Assembly (NCBI GenBank): GCA_002708345.1
Contig: PANG01000046.1
Coordinates: 1-7,878 of the forward strand
Direction of reading: 5' to 3'
From: Planctomycetaceae bacterium
GTDB taxonomy: Bacteria; Planctomycetota; Planctomycetia; Pirellulales; Pirellulaceae
DNA length: 7,878 bases
Position numbers and translations under genes: made by a program. The notes beneath the pieces are model-generated. The model had not been told where the DNA came from. It ran no database searches and was given only the letters and a program-made list of their open reading frames with translations. How positions within the stretch are numbered: position 1 is the first letter of the stretch; each line of letters begins with the position of its first letter. Below are positions 1 through 6,271 of this stretch, piece after piece.

Positions 1-1701
1 CTGCAGGATGATGGCGATGCATTCCCGGCACCGGCGTCGCTGCCAGCGGCGATCGAGGAATCTGCAGCACCGGTGATCGGGCAGCCGCAGGTGAGTACAC
101 CATCGGCACCTTATTACACGGAGGACCCGGTTGATGCGCCGGCTATCGAGCAGCCACACGTCTTCTCATCGACTCCCCATCCGCTGGTGCCAGGGACAGA
201 ACCCGGGACAGTGCGGACCCTTTCTCTTGCCAGCGAGCCTCGCACGTTTCCCCCGGGTGCCATTGCCGCCACGATCCGCGATGGATCGCTGGGTGCTGGC
301 CAGCTCCCGGCCGGGCCCACGACATCGACTCGCAGCCAGATTCCGGACATCCTGGTTGAGGCGACCGGTCCCCCGATGATCCAGGTCGGCCAGAGAGCAA
401 CCTGGCAGATCCGTGCGACCAACCGGGACAACCGACCCAGTGGCCAGGTTTACCTGAGAATCCAGCTTCCAGCCTGGCTTGAAATGGAATCTAACCAGGC
501 GACATCCGGAGACGTCGACAGGGGAGAACAGGCCGGCGGACTCTTGCCGATCACCTGGCAACTCTCCTCGATTGCTGCCGGGGCCAGTGAAACCTGGAAC
601 CTGGAGCTTGTGCCCGGTGAGAACAAGTCCTTTGACCTACAACTGGAATGGTCGGTCCGTCCGGCGCCACTTCGGACGACCATCCGCGTGGTACAACCCC
701 AGCTGCACCTGGACATTGATGGTCCTGGCGAGATGATCTTTGGAGAGACACGTCTGTTCACGGTGCGATTAACCAATCCCGGGAACGGGGATGCACACGG
801 GGTGATCCTGCAACTTGAACCGGGCGGCTCACGCCAGCCTGTGGGGACCGTTGCTGCCGGTGGGAGCAAGAGCCTGGAACTGGAACTGACGGCCGAGCAG
901 GCAGGGCAGATGCAAATCCGGGCGATGGCGACTGCCCATGGCCTGGTCACGGTGCTTGCTGACCAGGAGATCCTGGTTCGTCGCCCGGAACTGTCAGTGA
1001 ACATCCGTGGCCCGGCGAACTGTTTTGCCGGTGTGCCGGCGATCTACCGCATGGAAATCGTAAATCGAGGGAATGCCCCGGCCGAGGAAATCGCTGTCCA
1101 GGCAGCTCTCCCGCTGGGAGCCCGCCTGGTGGGCAGGAGTCAGCAGGATCCGGCTGATAACAGCGTCGCCTGGGCAGTTGGCAGGGTCGATGCGGGGGCC
1201 ACCCGGGCCTTTGAATTCCAGTGTGAGTTTACCCGTGACGGCAGCCATCCGTTGCACGTCCGCGTGACCGGCAACGGGGTCGACCCGGCAGCCGACTCCA
1301 TGACGGCTCACGTGCAGGGAGTTGCTGACTTGAAACTGGTCGTGAACGACCCACAGGGGCCTCGCAGCCTGAACGAGCTGGCGGTTTTCGAGATGACGCT
1401 CGTGAACCGTGGTTCGAGTTCTGCCAGGGATGTGGCACTGATTGGTCATTTCGGCCCAGGAGTGGAACCGGTAAAAGTCACCGGGGCCCGGGCCGAGCTG
1501 CTTCCAGGACAGGTTCTTTTTGATCGTATCGCGGAGATCGGGCCTGGGGAAAAAGTGGTGCTCACGATTCATGCCCGCGCAAGCGTGGCTGGGCGACACC
1601 GCTTCCGCGCCGAGATGATCTCGCGGGATCCGCAGACACGGCTGGTCCAGGAAGAAATGACCTGGTTCCTGGGTGAGATGCCAACGGTGGGTGGAGAATA
1701 A
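1..1701 (+). CDS. DUF11/CARDB-like tandem Ig-repeat protein (5' end missing)
   Basis: The reading frame is open from base 1, so the gene starts left of the window; a GTG at 73 is in frame but is not a convincing start. The visible 566 residues begin with a Pro/Ala/Ser-rich low-complexity linker (about residues 1-110), followed by four tandem beta-sandwich-like units at about 115-230, 233-326, 329-440 and 441-554. Each unit opens with a short strand and a GP or DP turn, then a G-x-x-x strand, then a marker of the type N-x-G-N/S with Ala and Val after it (LTNPGNGDAHGV, IVNRGNAPAEEI, LVNRGSSSARDV). This is the pattern of DUF11/CARDB extracellular repeats. No C-terminal membrane anchor or sorting motif is seen; the protein ends in VGGE. 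The probable role is as a cell-surface or periplasmic structural/adhesive protein, but the function is inferred from the fold class only. Its stop lies 9 nt from the stop of the convergent RNase D gene. Confidence 0.85.
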   Translation: MQDDGDAFPAPASLPAAIEESAAPVIGQPQVSTPSAPYYTEDPVDAPAIEQPHVFSSTPHPLVPGTEPGTVRTLSLASEPRTFPPGAIAATIRDGSLGAGQLPAGPTTSTRSQIPDILVEATGPPMIQVGQRATWQIRATNRDNRPSGQVYLRIQLPAWLEMESNQATSGDVDRGEQAGGLLPITWQLSSIAAGASETWNLELVPGENKSFDLQLEWSVRPAPLRTTIRVVQPQLHLDIDGPGEMIFGETRLFTVRLTNPGNGDAHGVILQLEPGGSRQPVGTVAAGGSKSLELELTAEQAGQMQIRAMATAHGLVTVLADQEILVRRPELSVNIRGPANCFAGVPAIYRMEIVNRGNAPAEEIAVQAALPLGARLVGRSQQDPADNSVAWAVGRVDAGATRAFEFQCEFTRDGSHPLHVRVTGNGVDPAADSMTAHVQGVADLKLVVNDPQGPRSLNELAVFEMTLVNRGSSSARDVALIGHFGPGVEPVKVTGARAELLPGQVLFDRIAEIGPGEKVVLTIHARASVAGRHRFRAEMISRDPQTRLVQEEMTWFLGEMPTVGGE

Positions 1702-1710
1702 GGGACCGTC

Positions 1711-2973
1711 CTACTCGCCTGGCGTCTCCTGCCTGTTTCGTAATGCCAGGGGATGTTCTGCGCGAGGATCCTCTACCTGCACGGCAATCTTCCCTTCCAG
1801 CACTCCATCAAGCAGGTCCCCTGCCAGGTCCTTGCGCCATCCCTGGGCAAGTTGTGGGGTTTCCCCGTTCTCCAGCGAGAGATTATCAAGTCGCAGGGCG
1901 ACCAGTTCACGAATGTTCTGCATGCTGGCAACCAGGTTGGGGGCGATCCGGGATTGCCGGCAGTGGGCGTTAAGGGCAGCGGCAAGAAACTGGCAGAGCG
2001 ATGACCTCTGGCGAATGGAATTGCTTCTCAGTGGCTGGGGGCATTCTTCTTCTGGCAAGTCGATCCCTCGCTGAACCGCTGCGGCAATGTCCTGCAGGTG
2101 CGGTTGCAGGTGCCGGTGGTCCATTCCTCGGATTGAGCGGATTCGCTTCAGGTCCCCCTGCTTGCGGCGGGCCAGCTCGGCGAGCAGGTCATCTCGCAGG
2201 ACTCGCCTGGTGAGCTTGTTTGTGGATCGTGCTACCTCGTCTCGCCAGTGCCAGAGTTCCCGGACAATTGCCAGGATGCGAGCCGGGAAGGAACCAGTTC
2301 CGGAAACCGATCGCCAGCGTTCACCGCGAAACTGGGACTCCTGGTTCTTGAGCCAGTCGCACATCTCCTGGTCAAACCAGCTGCGGCGGTCAAGCTTCTC
2401 CAGTCGCCGGGTAAGTTCCCCGTAAAGGTTGTCCAGGTGCAGCACATCCTGGGCCGCGTAGTCGAGTTGTTGCTGGCTCAGGGGACGCCGCCGCCAGTCG
2501 GTACGTGTCTCCCCTTTTCCCAGGGATACCTTGAGCAGCCGTGAACAGAGTGTTCCATAGGCTGCGGGGTATTCCATGCCCACCATGCCAGCTGCCAGTT
2601 GCACGTCGAACCAGTTTCCAGGGAAGCGGTCGACTGCACTCAGGCAGAAGCGAAACTCCTCCCGCCCAGAATGCACCAGCGTGACATGGTCGCCACTGAC
2701 CAGCTTCTGCCAGAATGGCGTGACATCCTCGACGCTGAGCGTGTCGATAATATAGTTTTCTTTTCCATCGCAGACCTGCAGCAGGCAGAGTTCTGGTTCG
2801 TAGCGATCCTCGGAAACGAACTCGGTATCAAAAGCAATGATCCGAGCCCCGTCAAGGGAATCACAGAGTTCAAGGAGCTGGTCGCTGGTGGTAATTGAAT
2901 GGTAGGACACGGTGGCATGCCAGGAGGAGGGGCTGGAAGCAAGTAGTTCGCATCTTAGAGAACAGGCGAACAT
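1711..2973 (-). CDS. rnd: Ribonuclease D (DEDDy 3'-5' exonuclease with HRDC domain)
   Basis: A cytoplasmic 3'-5' exoribonuclease of the RNase D family, which trims 3' ends of tRNA precursors and other small RNAs. In the 420-residue reading, Exo I is DTEF (D49, E51), Exo II is HSGREEF (101-107) and Exo III is YAAQD (Y172, D176), the DEDDy signature. The family motif D-W-x-x-R-P-L-S-x-x-Q-L (159-170) precedes Exo III. An HRDC-type helical region follows at about 225-300, then a C-terminal helical tail to 420. Spacing between catalytic positions (49-106-172-176) equals that recalled for E. coli RNase D (28-85-151-155), but position 106 is Glu where the family has Asp. The ATG at 2973 adds 21 unusual residues before the family-like start VSYHSITT; a GTG at 2908-2910 would give 399 residues and may be the true start. 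Neither start has a clear Shine-Dalgarno. The gene is divergent from the gene at 3066 and convergent with the DUF11 gene. Confidence 0.93.
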   Translation of the reverse strand: MFACSLRCELLASSPSSWHATVSYHSITTSDQLLELCDSLDGARIIAFDTEFVSEDRYEPELCLLQVCDGKENYIIDTLSVEDVTPFWQKLVSGDHVTLVHSGREEFRFCLSAVDRFPGNWFDVQLAAGMVGMEYPAAYGTLCSRLLKVSLGKGETRTDWRRRPLSQQQLDYAAQDVLHLDNLYGELTRRLEKLDRRSWFDQEMCDWLKNQESQFRGERWRSVSGTGSFPARILAIVRELWHWRDEVARSTNKLTRRVLRDDLLAELARRKQGDLKRIRSIRGMDHRHLQPHLQDIAAAVQRGIDLPEEECPQPLRSNSIRQRSSLCQFLAAALNAHCRQSRIAPNLVASMQNIRELVALRLDNLSLENGETPQLAQGWRKDLAGDLLDGVLEGKIAVQVEDPRAEHPLALRNRQETPGE

Positions 2974-3035
2974 GGGAACAGGTGCATGGCATGGAAAACC
3001 AGGCCACCTGGTCTCTTCGTTATGCCAGGCCGATC

Positions 3036-3044
3036 TGCTAGATT
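3036..3044 (+). promoter_or_regulatory. Possible extended -10 promoter for the membrane protein-mfnB unit
   Basis: The sequence TGC-TAGATT fits an extended -10 element (TGn followed by a 4/6 match to TATAAT) 21 bases before the ATG at 3066. The position where a -35 is expected (3016-3021, TTCGTT) is poor. It is the best candidate in the 92-base divergent region between rnd and the plus-strand unit, but could be chance. Confidence 0.25.
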
Positions 3045-3065
3045 GACCGGCTGCCGGAAAAATGG

Positions 3066-3653
3066 ATGCAGGGAGTGACCCGACACGTGGCCCAGCTTTG
3101 GATCAAGGAAACCTGGCTCTCTTCGAATCGACGGGCCTTTGCCATGGCACTCGTGCTGCCGGTTTTGCTGGCCGTGGGAAGTGGCGTGGCGATTGCTCTG
3201 GTGGATTTCCGTGCCGTGAAGATCGTGGCGGTCCTGGCTGCCCTGTTCTCGCTGCTGGTGATCATTTCGCTGGGTCTGCTGGCGATCCAGCCACGCATGG
3301 CATACCAGCAGCAGCACCTGCTGGTCTACCTGGGGGCGGCACGGCCGTTCCGGCTGCCGATCGAGGTGGTCGAGGTTTTTTTCCTGGGACAGGCACCCAG
3401 CATGGTGCACAGGGAGGGAGACCCGTTTGATGACCAGGGACCCATGACCAGCACGATTGTTGTCCGCCTGGCAGAAAAGGCCAGTGAATGGCAGCACCGG
3501 GATGTGCGTCCCATGCTGGGCCACTGGTGTGAAGGATATATCACCCTGCGGGGAACCTGGTGCCAGCCGATCACCGAGGAACTGGTCAAGACTCTCAACC
3601 ACCGGCTGGTGGAAGTGAAACGGGAACAGAAACGGGAACGGGAGGAAGAGTAG
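3066..3653 (+). CDS. Two-TM membrane protein of unknown function, upstream of mfnB
   Basis: I do not recognise a named family. The 195-residue product has a short basic/amphipathic N-terminus, then two adjacent hydrophobic segments at about 25-46 and 51-73, so it should form an inner-membrane hairpin. Residues 78-175 are a soluble domain with alternating strands (HLLVYLG, IEVVEVFFLG, STIVVRLAEK) and a final helix with ITEELVKTLNHRL. The layout resembles bacterial PH-like or YdbT-type membrane proteins, but this is only an impression. The C-terminus is highly charged (KREQKREREEE) and encoded by a short DNA duplication. The ATG at 3066 has no good ribosome binding site; an overlapping ATG at 3062 is in another frame, and GTG codons at 3075 and 3087 are possible alternatives. 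The stop TAG at 3651 is 2 nt before the GTG start of mfnB, so the two are probably co-transcribed and translationally coupled. Confidence 0.75.
   Translation: MQGVTRHVAQLWIKETWLSSNRRAFAMALVLPVLLAVGSGVAIALVDFRAVKIVAVLAALFSLLVIISLGLLAIQPRMAYQQQHLLVYLGAARPFRLPIEVVEVFFLGQAPSMVHREGDPFDDQGPMTSTIVVRLAEKASEWQHRDVRPMLGHWCEGYITLRGTWCQPITEELVKTLNHRLVEVKREQKREREEE
3617..3640 (+). repeat. 12-bp tandem duplication in the 3' end of the membrane protein gene
   Basis: GAAACGGGAAC(A/G) occurs twice in direct succession (3617-3628 and 3629-3640), differing only at the last base. It is in frame and encodes KREQ-KRER in the charged tail. A copy-number change would keep the frame but move the downstream coupling signal. 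Confidence 0.7.
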
Positions 3654-3658
3654 AAGTG
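3641..3658 (+). promoter_or_regulatory. Ribosome binding site and GTG start of mfnB
   Basis: GGAGG at 3641-3645 lies inside the last codons of the upstream gene, 10 nt before GTG at 3656-3658. This decides the mfnB start: the frame is open further upstream to an ATG-type codon at 3560, but residues before 3656 look unlike MfnB, and MTGLLVSVRD matches the family N-terminus. Confidence 0.6.
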
Positions 3659-4366
3659 ACAGGACTGCTGGTGAGTGTACGAGACAGGCTGGAAGCGGCA
3701 GACGTGCTTCGCGCGGGGGTTGACCTGGTGGACGTGAAAGAACCGCTGGCGGGCCCCCTGGGAGCGGCATCGCCACGAGTCTGGCGTGAGGTCGTTGATT
3801 GCGTGGCTGGTGAGGTGCCGGTCAGCCTGGCACTGGGAGAACTGCTCGACGAGGGGCTGGAGGAACGCCTGGCGGCAGTCCCAGCGGGAACCAGCTATCT
3901 CAAGCTTGGCCTGGCTGGCTGCCAGGATAACGATAGCTGGAGGAGTCTCTGGAAGGATGCCCTTGCTCAACTGCCGGCAGGACCAAAACCGGTGGCAGTG
4001 ATCTATGCCGATTTTCCGCTCGCCAGGTCTCCCGAGCCGGCCGAGGTACTGGAGGCGGCCCAGGAGTTGGGTTGTTCTGCCGTGCTGGTCGACACGTTTG
4101 ACAAGCGAGCCGGCAACCTGCTTGCGCACTGGTCGTATGACCGGATCTGTCAACATGTCGAGCAGGTGCAGCAGCTGGGGATAAAGGTGGTCCTGGCCGG
4201 GTCACTGGATGAGAGGGCCGTGGGCCTGCTGGCGATGCCGGCGGTCGACCTGCTGGCAGTTCGCGGAGCCGCCTGCGCGGGGGAGCGTGACGGCAGGCTG
4301 GACCCCGGGAAGGTGGCAGGGCTGGTCCAGCTTGTTCAGCAACGACAGGCAACGCAGGCATCGTGA
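3656..4366 (+). CDS. mfnB: (5-formylfuran-3-yl)methyl phosphate synthase (MfnB, DUF556)
   Basis: MfnB condenses two glyceraldehyde-3-phosphate molecules to 4-(hydroxymethyl)-2-furancarboxaldehyde phosphate, the first step toward the furan ring of methanofuran-type C1 carriers. The 236-residue product has the usual family length (about 235) and a TIM-barrel pattern. It starts LLVSVRD, followed by VDLVDVKEP (D26, K28), YLKLGL (K83), LVDTFDK (D146, K150) and a phosphate-loop-like AVRGAAC near 201-207. These five residues correspond in order and local spacing to the catalytic D25, K27, K85, D151 and K155 recalled for the Methanocaldococcus enzyme (D-x-K and D-x3-K pairs kept), so the protein is probably active, with the DVK lysine expected to form the Schiff base. 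In bacteria, relatives occur with tetrahydromethanopterin-linked formaldehyde oxidation, a pathway reported in planctomycetes and methylotrophs. No other gene of that pathway is in this window. Coupled to the membrane protein gene upstream. Confidence 0.93.
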   Translation: MTGLLVSVRDRLEAADVLRAGVDLVDVKEPLAGPLGAASPRVWREVVDCVAGEVPVSLALGELLDEGLEERLAAVPAGTSYLKLGLAGCQDNDSWRSLWKDALAQLPAGPKPVAVIYADFPLARSPEPAEVLEAAQELGCSAVLVDTFDKRAGNLLAHWSYDRICQHVEQVQQLGIKVVLAGSLDERAVGLLAMPAVDLLAVRGAACAGERDGRLDPGKVAGLVQLVQQRQATQAS

Positions 4367-4409
4367 GAATTGTCTCGACAGCGATTTCATTTTTCGGCTG
4401 GCAATTTGC

Positions 4410-4438
4410 TTGACAACGTCGGTGCCCACTTCAATACT
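4410..4438 (+). promoter_or_regulatory. Sigma-70-type promoter for the 69-residue protein gene
   Basis: A perfect TTGACA at 4410-4415, a 17-nt spacer, and AATACT at 4433-4438 (4/6 match to TATAAT). Predicted transcription start is near 4445, giving a leader of about 110 nt before the ATG at 4555. The gap is also locally more AT-rich than its surroundings, which supports a real control region. Confidence 0.5.
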
Positions 4439-4457
4439 CGGAGCAACATCTTCCGAG
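4437..4457. promoter_or_regulatory. Inverted repeat over the predicted transcription start
   Basis: CTCGGA (4437-4442) and TCCGAG (4452-4457) form a perfect 6-bp dyad with a 9-nt spacer, overlapping the -10 end and the predicted start site, an operator-like place. A further CTCCGAG at 4525-4531 is the exact complement of CTCGGAG at 4437-4443. Function is inferred from position only; a dyad of this length can arise by chance. Confidence 0.25.
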
Positions 4458-4542
4458 CGGCGCTGCCGCGATGGTGTTTGGTTTTGGTAACAGTCATCTC
4501 TCTCGTCATTTCAAATCACTCGAACTCCGAGCGTGTACCAAC

Positions 4543-4548
4543 AGGAGG
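4543..4548 (+). promoter_or_regulatory. Strong Shine-Dalgarno that sets the start of the 69-residue gene
   Basis: A full AGGAGG stands 6 nt before ATG 4555. The frame is open further upstream to an ATG at 4471, but that codon has no ribosome binding site, so 4555 is the preferred start. Confidence 0.75.
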
Positions 4549-4554
4549 CAGGCA

Positions 4555-4764
4555 ATGCCCGATTCGGTTTTGGATGCAATCAAACAGGGAATGTGGGATT
4601 TTGAGCCCGATGAATTCATGGAGACAGAATATGATTCCACGGTTGCATTGCCAGGAACGGATGAAAAACTGGGTGTCCTGAGTGAACGTCTTCAGCTTGG
4701 GCTTCCCCTCTGGCACCCTGCAGACCGGCGGAGCTATGACGACAGCCAGCTGATCCCCGAATGA
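4555..4764 (+). CDS. Small acidic conserved-looking protein (69 aa), function unknown
   Basis: I cannot assign a function. The 69-residue product is strongly acidic (16 Asp/Glu against 5 Lys/Arg) with no signal peptide or membrane segment. The N-terminal half holds MWDFEPDEFMETEYD, with aromatic and acidic residues interleaved; the C-terminal half has GTDEKLGVLSERLQLGLP, likely one helix, then LWHPADRR. From memory this second half resembles a short conserved hypothetical protein of planctomycetes, but that cannot be confirmed here. The strong ribosome binding site, near-consensus promoter and stop just short of the convergent gene all support a real gene. It could be a small regulator or a partner of a larger protein; no catalytic motif is visible. 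The stop is 11 nt from the stop of the minus-strand gene. Confidence 0.8.
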   Translation: MPDSVLDAIKQGMWDFEPDEFMETEYDSTVALPGTDEKLGVLSERLQLGLPLWHPADRRSYDDSQLIPE

Positions 4765-4775
4765 CCGATGGCACG

Positions 4776-5843
4776 CTAGGGAGTGCCCGGCAAAAGATCC
4801 GGGAGTGTCTTCTTGAGCATGTAAGTGGCCAGGTTGTGCTTTAGCTCCTCTGCCAGGTGAGCCACCGCGTCCCGCTGGTCCTCCGGCGTGGCGGCAATCC
4901 AGTCCGGAAGCTGTGCCAGTAACTGGCTCACCACCTCCAGCAGCCGGGCCTGTGGGGGGCGAGGATTTCCCTGCTCTCCATCGGCCGAGATCACCATCAC
5001 CCGGTCAAGGCTCCAGCTGGAAACGTTATCCAGCTGGTCCTCGATAAAAGGGACTCTCTTCGTGATCGGAAGGCTGACGAACTCAACGGAGCGATTACGG
5101 AACCAGGCTTCCATCAGTAGCCAGGCATTCTTCAAGAGGCGGTCCCGGTGCTGGGCGTTCAGCTCCAGCCGGTCCGCTGCACTTGCCGCCCCTCCGTCGA
5201 GTGCCAAGGCGATCCGGTCGGCGGCTTCCTGTCGCATCGACATCGGCTGGTCCGCTATGTCGCTGGTTGCCAGCCAGCAGAGAACCGCATCGTGGAGGGC
5301 GTGTCGGAGTCCTTCGTGTCGGGCGGATGGCTCGGCCACGATCCAGCCATCGATGTCGTCCAGCAGGTGGAGCTTGTTGTTTTCAGGTTCCAGTCCGGCC
5401 TGGCGGCGGCGGCGTGCCTGCAGCTGGTTGTCGAATTCTCCCCAGGCAATAACAACATCGACCTGGTGACGCAGAAAGGACATGCGGTCGCCCAGCATGA
5501 CTTGCTGGTAGGCATCGCTGCGGTCGAGGAACCAGGCCCTGCTCAATAATTGCACGTTGGCATTGATCTGCTCGAGGTCATCCGGGGCCGGTTGTGGGAA
5601 TGCTGCCAGCCCCGTCTCGACAAGCAACAGCTGCTGCAGGCGCTCGACAAGTGCCAGCTGGGTGACGGAGGAGGTTCGGGAGAGATCTCGTTTTGCCAGC
5701 CAGCGGCCAATCGCCGCTGGTGATGCGGTCGCCGGGGCTGGGAAAATCGAGGTCCACGTCAGCCATCCAGAGAGACAGAGGACGACCAGCAGGAAGAGGG
5801 TGCGGTAGAACCACTTTCTGCCAGATCTGGGGTCACTTGTCAT
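4776..5843 (-). CDS. Membrane-anchored protein with a duplicated helical domain, function unknown
   Basis: A 355-residue protein of no family I recognise. Residues 1-11 are basic (RSGRKWFYR), 12-31 form one hydrophobic segment (LFLLVVLCLSGWLTW), and the rest is soluble, so it is probably an N-in anchored periplasmic protein or carries an uncleaved signal anchor. The soluble part appears to be two copies of one mostly helical unit, about residues 65-185 and 207-335. In the best block, residues 96-134 and 239-277 align without gaps over 39 positions with 14 identities, including AWF at 103-105/246-248, RS at 108-109/251-252 and closing Trp 134/277. A second block aligns LL-x5-WI-x-A-x-P (160-172) with the same pattern at 308-320. 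No catalytic motif is evident. The ATG at 5843 has no Shine-Dalgarno. The 119 bases between it and the gene at 5963 hold no promoter I can define with confidence. Confidence 0.8.
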   Translation of the reverse strand: MTSDPRSGRKWFYRTLFLLVVLCLSGWLTWTSIFPAPATASPAAIGRWLAKRDLSRTSSVTQLALVERLQQLLLVETGLAAFPQPAPDDLEQINANVQLLSRAWFLDRSDAYQQVMLGDRMSFLRHQVDVVIAWGEFDNQLQARRRRQAGLEPENNKLHLLDDIDGWIVAEPSARHEGLRHALHDAVLCWLATSDIADQPMSMRQEAADRIALALDGGAASAADRLELNAQHRDRLLKNAWLLMEAWFRNRSVEFVSLPITKRVPFIEDQLDNVSSWSLDRVMVISADGEQGNPRPPQARLLEVVSQLLAQLPDWIAATPEDQRDAVAHLAEELKHNLATYMLKKTLPDLLPGTP

Positions 5844-5962
5844 CGAACTTTGCTTGCGTGGAGGAGAGGAAGCTAATGCAAATACCTGACACTTTGTTAC
5901 ACTATCAGGCGTGTGAGGTTAAGCCCAACGAGTAAACGTTGATCCGCAACGAGGGAAATGGC

Positions 5963-6265
5963 ATGGCTGAGTTTAATGTCGTCGAAGCACACCAGATGAG
6001 CGTCGAGGATGCGACCGAGAAACTCAAGTCGTTCCTGGGAAACCTGCAGGGAGAACTTGACCAGTTGAAGGTGGAAGAGGAGAGCTGGGAAGGCAACGTG
6101 CTGAACTTTGCCTTTACCTACTCGGGGCAGAAGATTACCGGCGCGATGACGGTTGGCGAAAACGATGTAACGATCAAGGGACCACTCTCTTTCATCCTTG
6201 GTGTTTTCAAGGGACAGATCGAGACAACGATCGGGGAAAACCTTCGCAAGGCACTCGATGCCTAG
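5963..6265 (+). CDS. PHA_gran_rgn (polyhydroxyalkanoic acid system) family protein
   Basis: The 100-residue product matches by eye the small PHA_gran_rgn family: an opening strand (FNVVEAHQM), a long amphipathic helix (SVEDATEKLKSFLGNL, about 13-28), the E-x-S-W-E-G-N-x-L-x-F-x-F strand block (40-51), a G-x-K-I-T-G-x-M-x-V strand (55-64), V-T-I-K-G-P-L turn (69-75), and a C-terminal helix with FKGQIETTIGENLRKAL (82-98). Family members are linked to polyhydroxyalkanoate granules or their regulation, though many occur in organisms without a nearby PHA synthase, and none is visible here. The start at ATG 5963 is chosen because GAGGG at 5951-5955 sits 7 nt upstream; a TTG at 5939 would add 8 residues with no support. 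It stands alone, with its stop 6 nt from that of the convergent gene. Confidence 0.85.
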   Translation: MAEFNVVEAHQMSVEDATEKLKSFLGNLQGELDQLKVEEESWEGNVLNFAFTYSGQKITGAMTVGENDVTIKGPLSFILGVFKGQIETTIGENLRKALDA

Positions 6266-6271
6266 CCGGAT

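Noticed and set aside
994..1599. Minus-strand open frame (201 codons) within the DUF11 gene
   Set aside because: It is antisense to the clear repeat-protein frame; the translation is His/Arg-rich without structure.
2998..3012. Palindrome ACCAGG-CCA-CCTGGT in the rnd/membrane protein divergent region as an operator
   Set aside because: It is made of two CCWGG words, which are so frequent here that such a dyad is expected by chance.
2955..3776. Minus-strand open frame (273 codons) spanning the divergent region and the membrane protein gene
   Set aside because: Its product is Pro/His/Gln-rich, recognisable as nothing, and lies antisense to the membrane protein and mfnB. It would also overlap the RNase D start.
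3326..4156. Long minus-strand open frame (276 codons) opposite the membrane protein and mfnB genes
   Set aside because: It overlaps two well-supported plus-strand genes, and its translation is rich in Arg, Ser, Gln and Pro with no domain pattern. Long antisense frames are common in GC-rich DNA.
4786..4803. Hairpin CCCGG-N8-CCGGG just after the 69-residue gene as an intrinsic terminator
   Set aside because: The stem is only 5 bp, the following bases have no U run (AGTGTCTTC), and it lies in the coding end of the opposing gene.
5885..5909. CCTGA/TCAGG inverted repeat between the divergent genes at 5843 and 5963
   Set aside because: The arms are 5 bp with a 15-nt spacer and contain no extension without mismatch; too weak to call a site.
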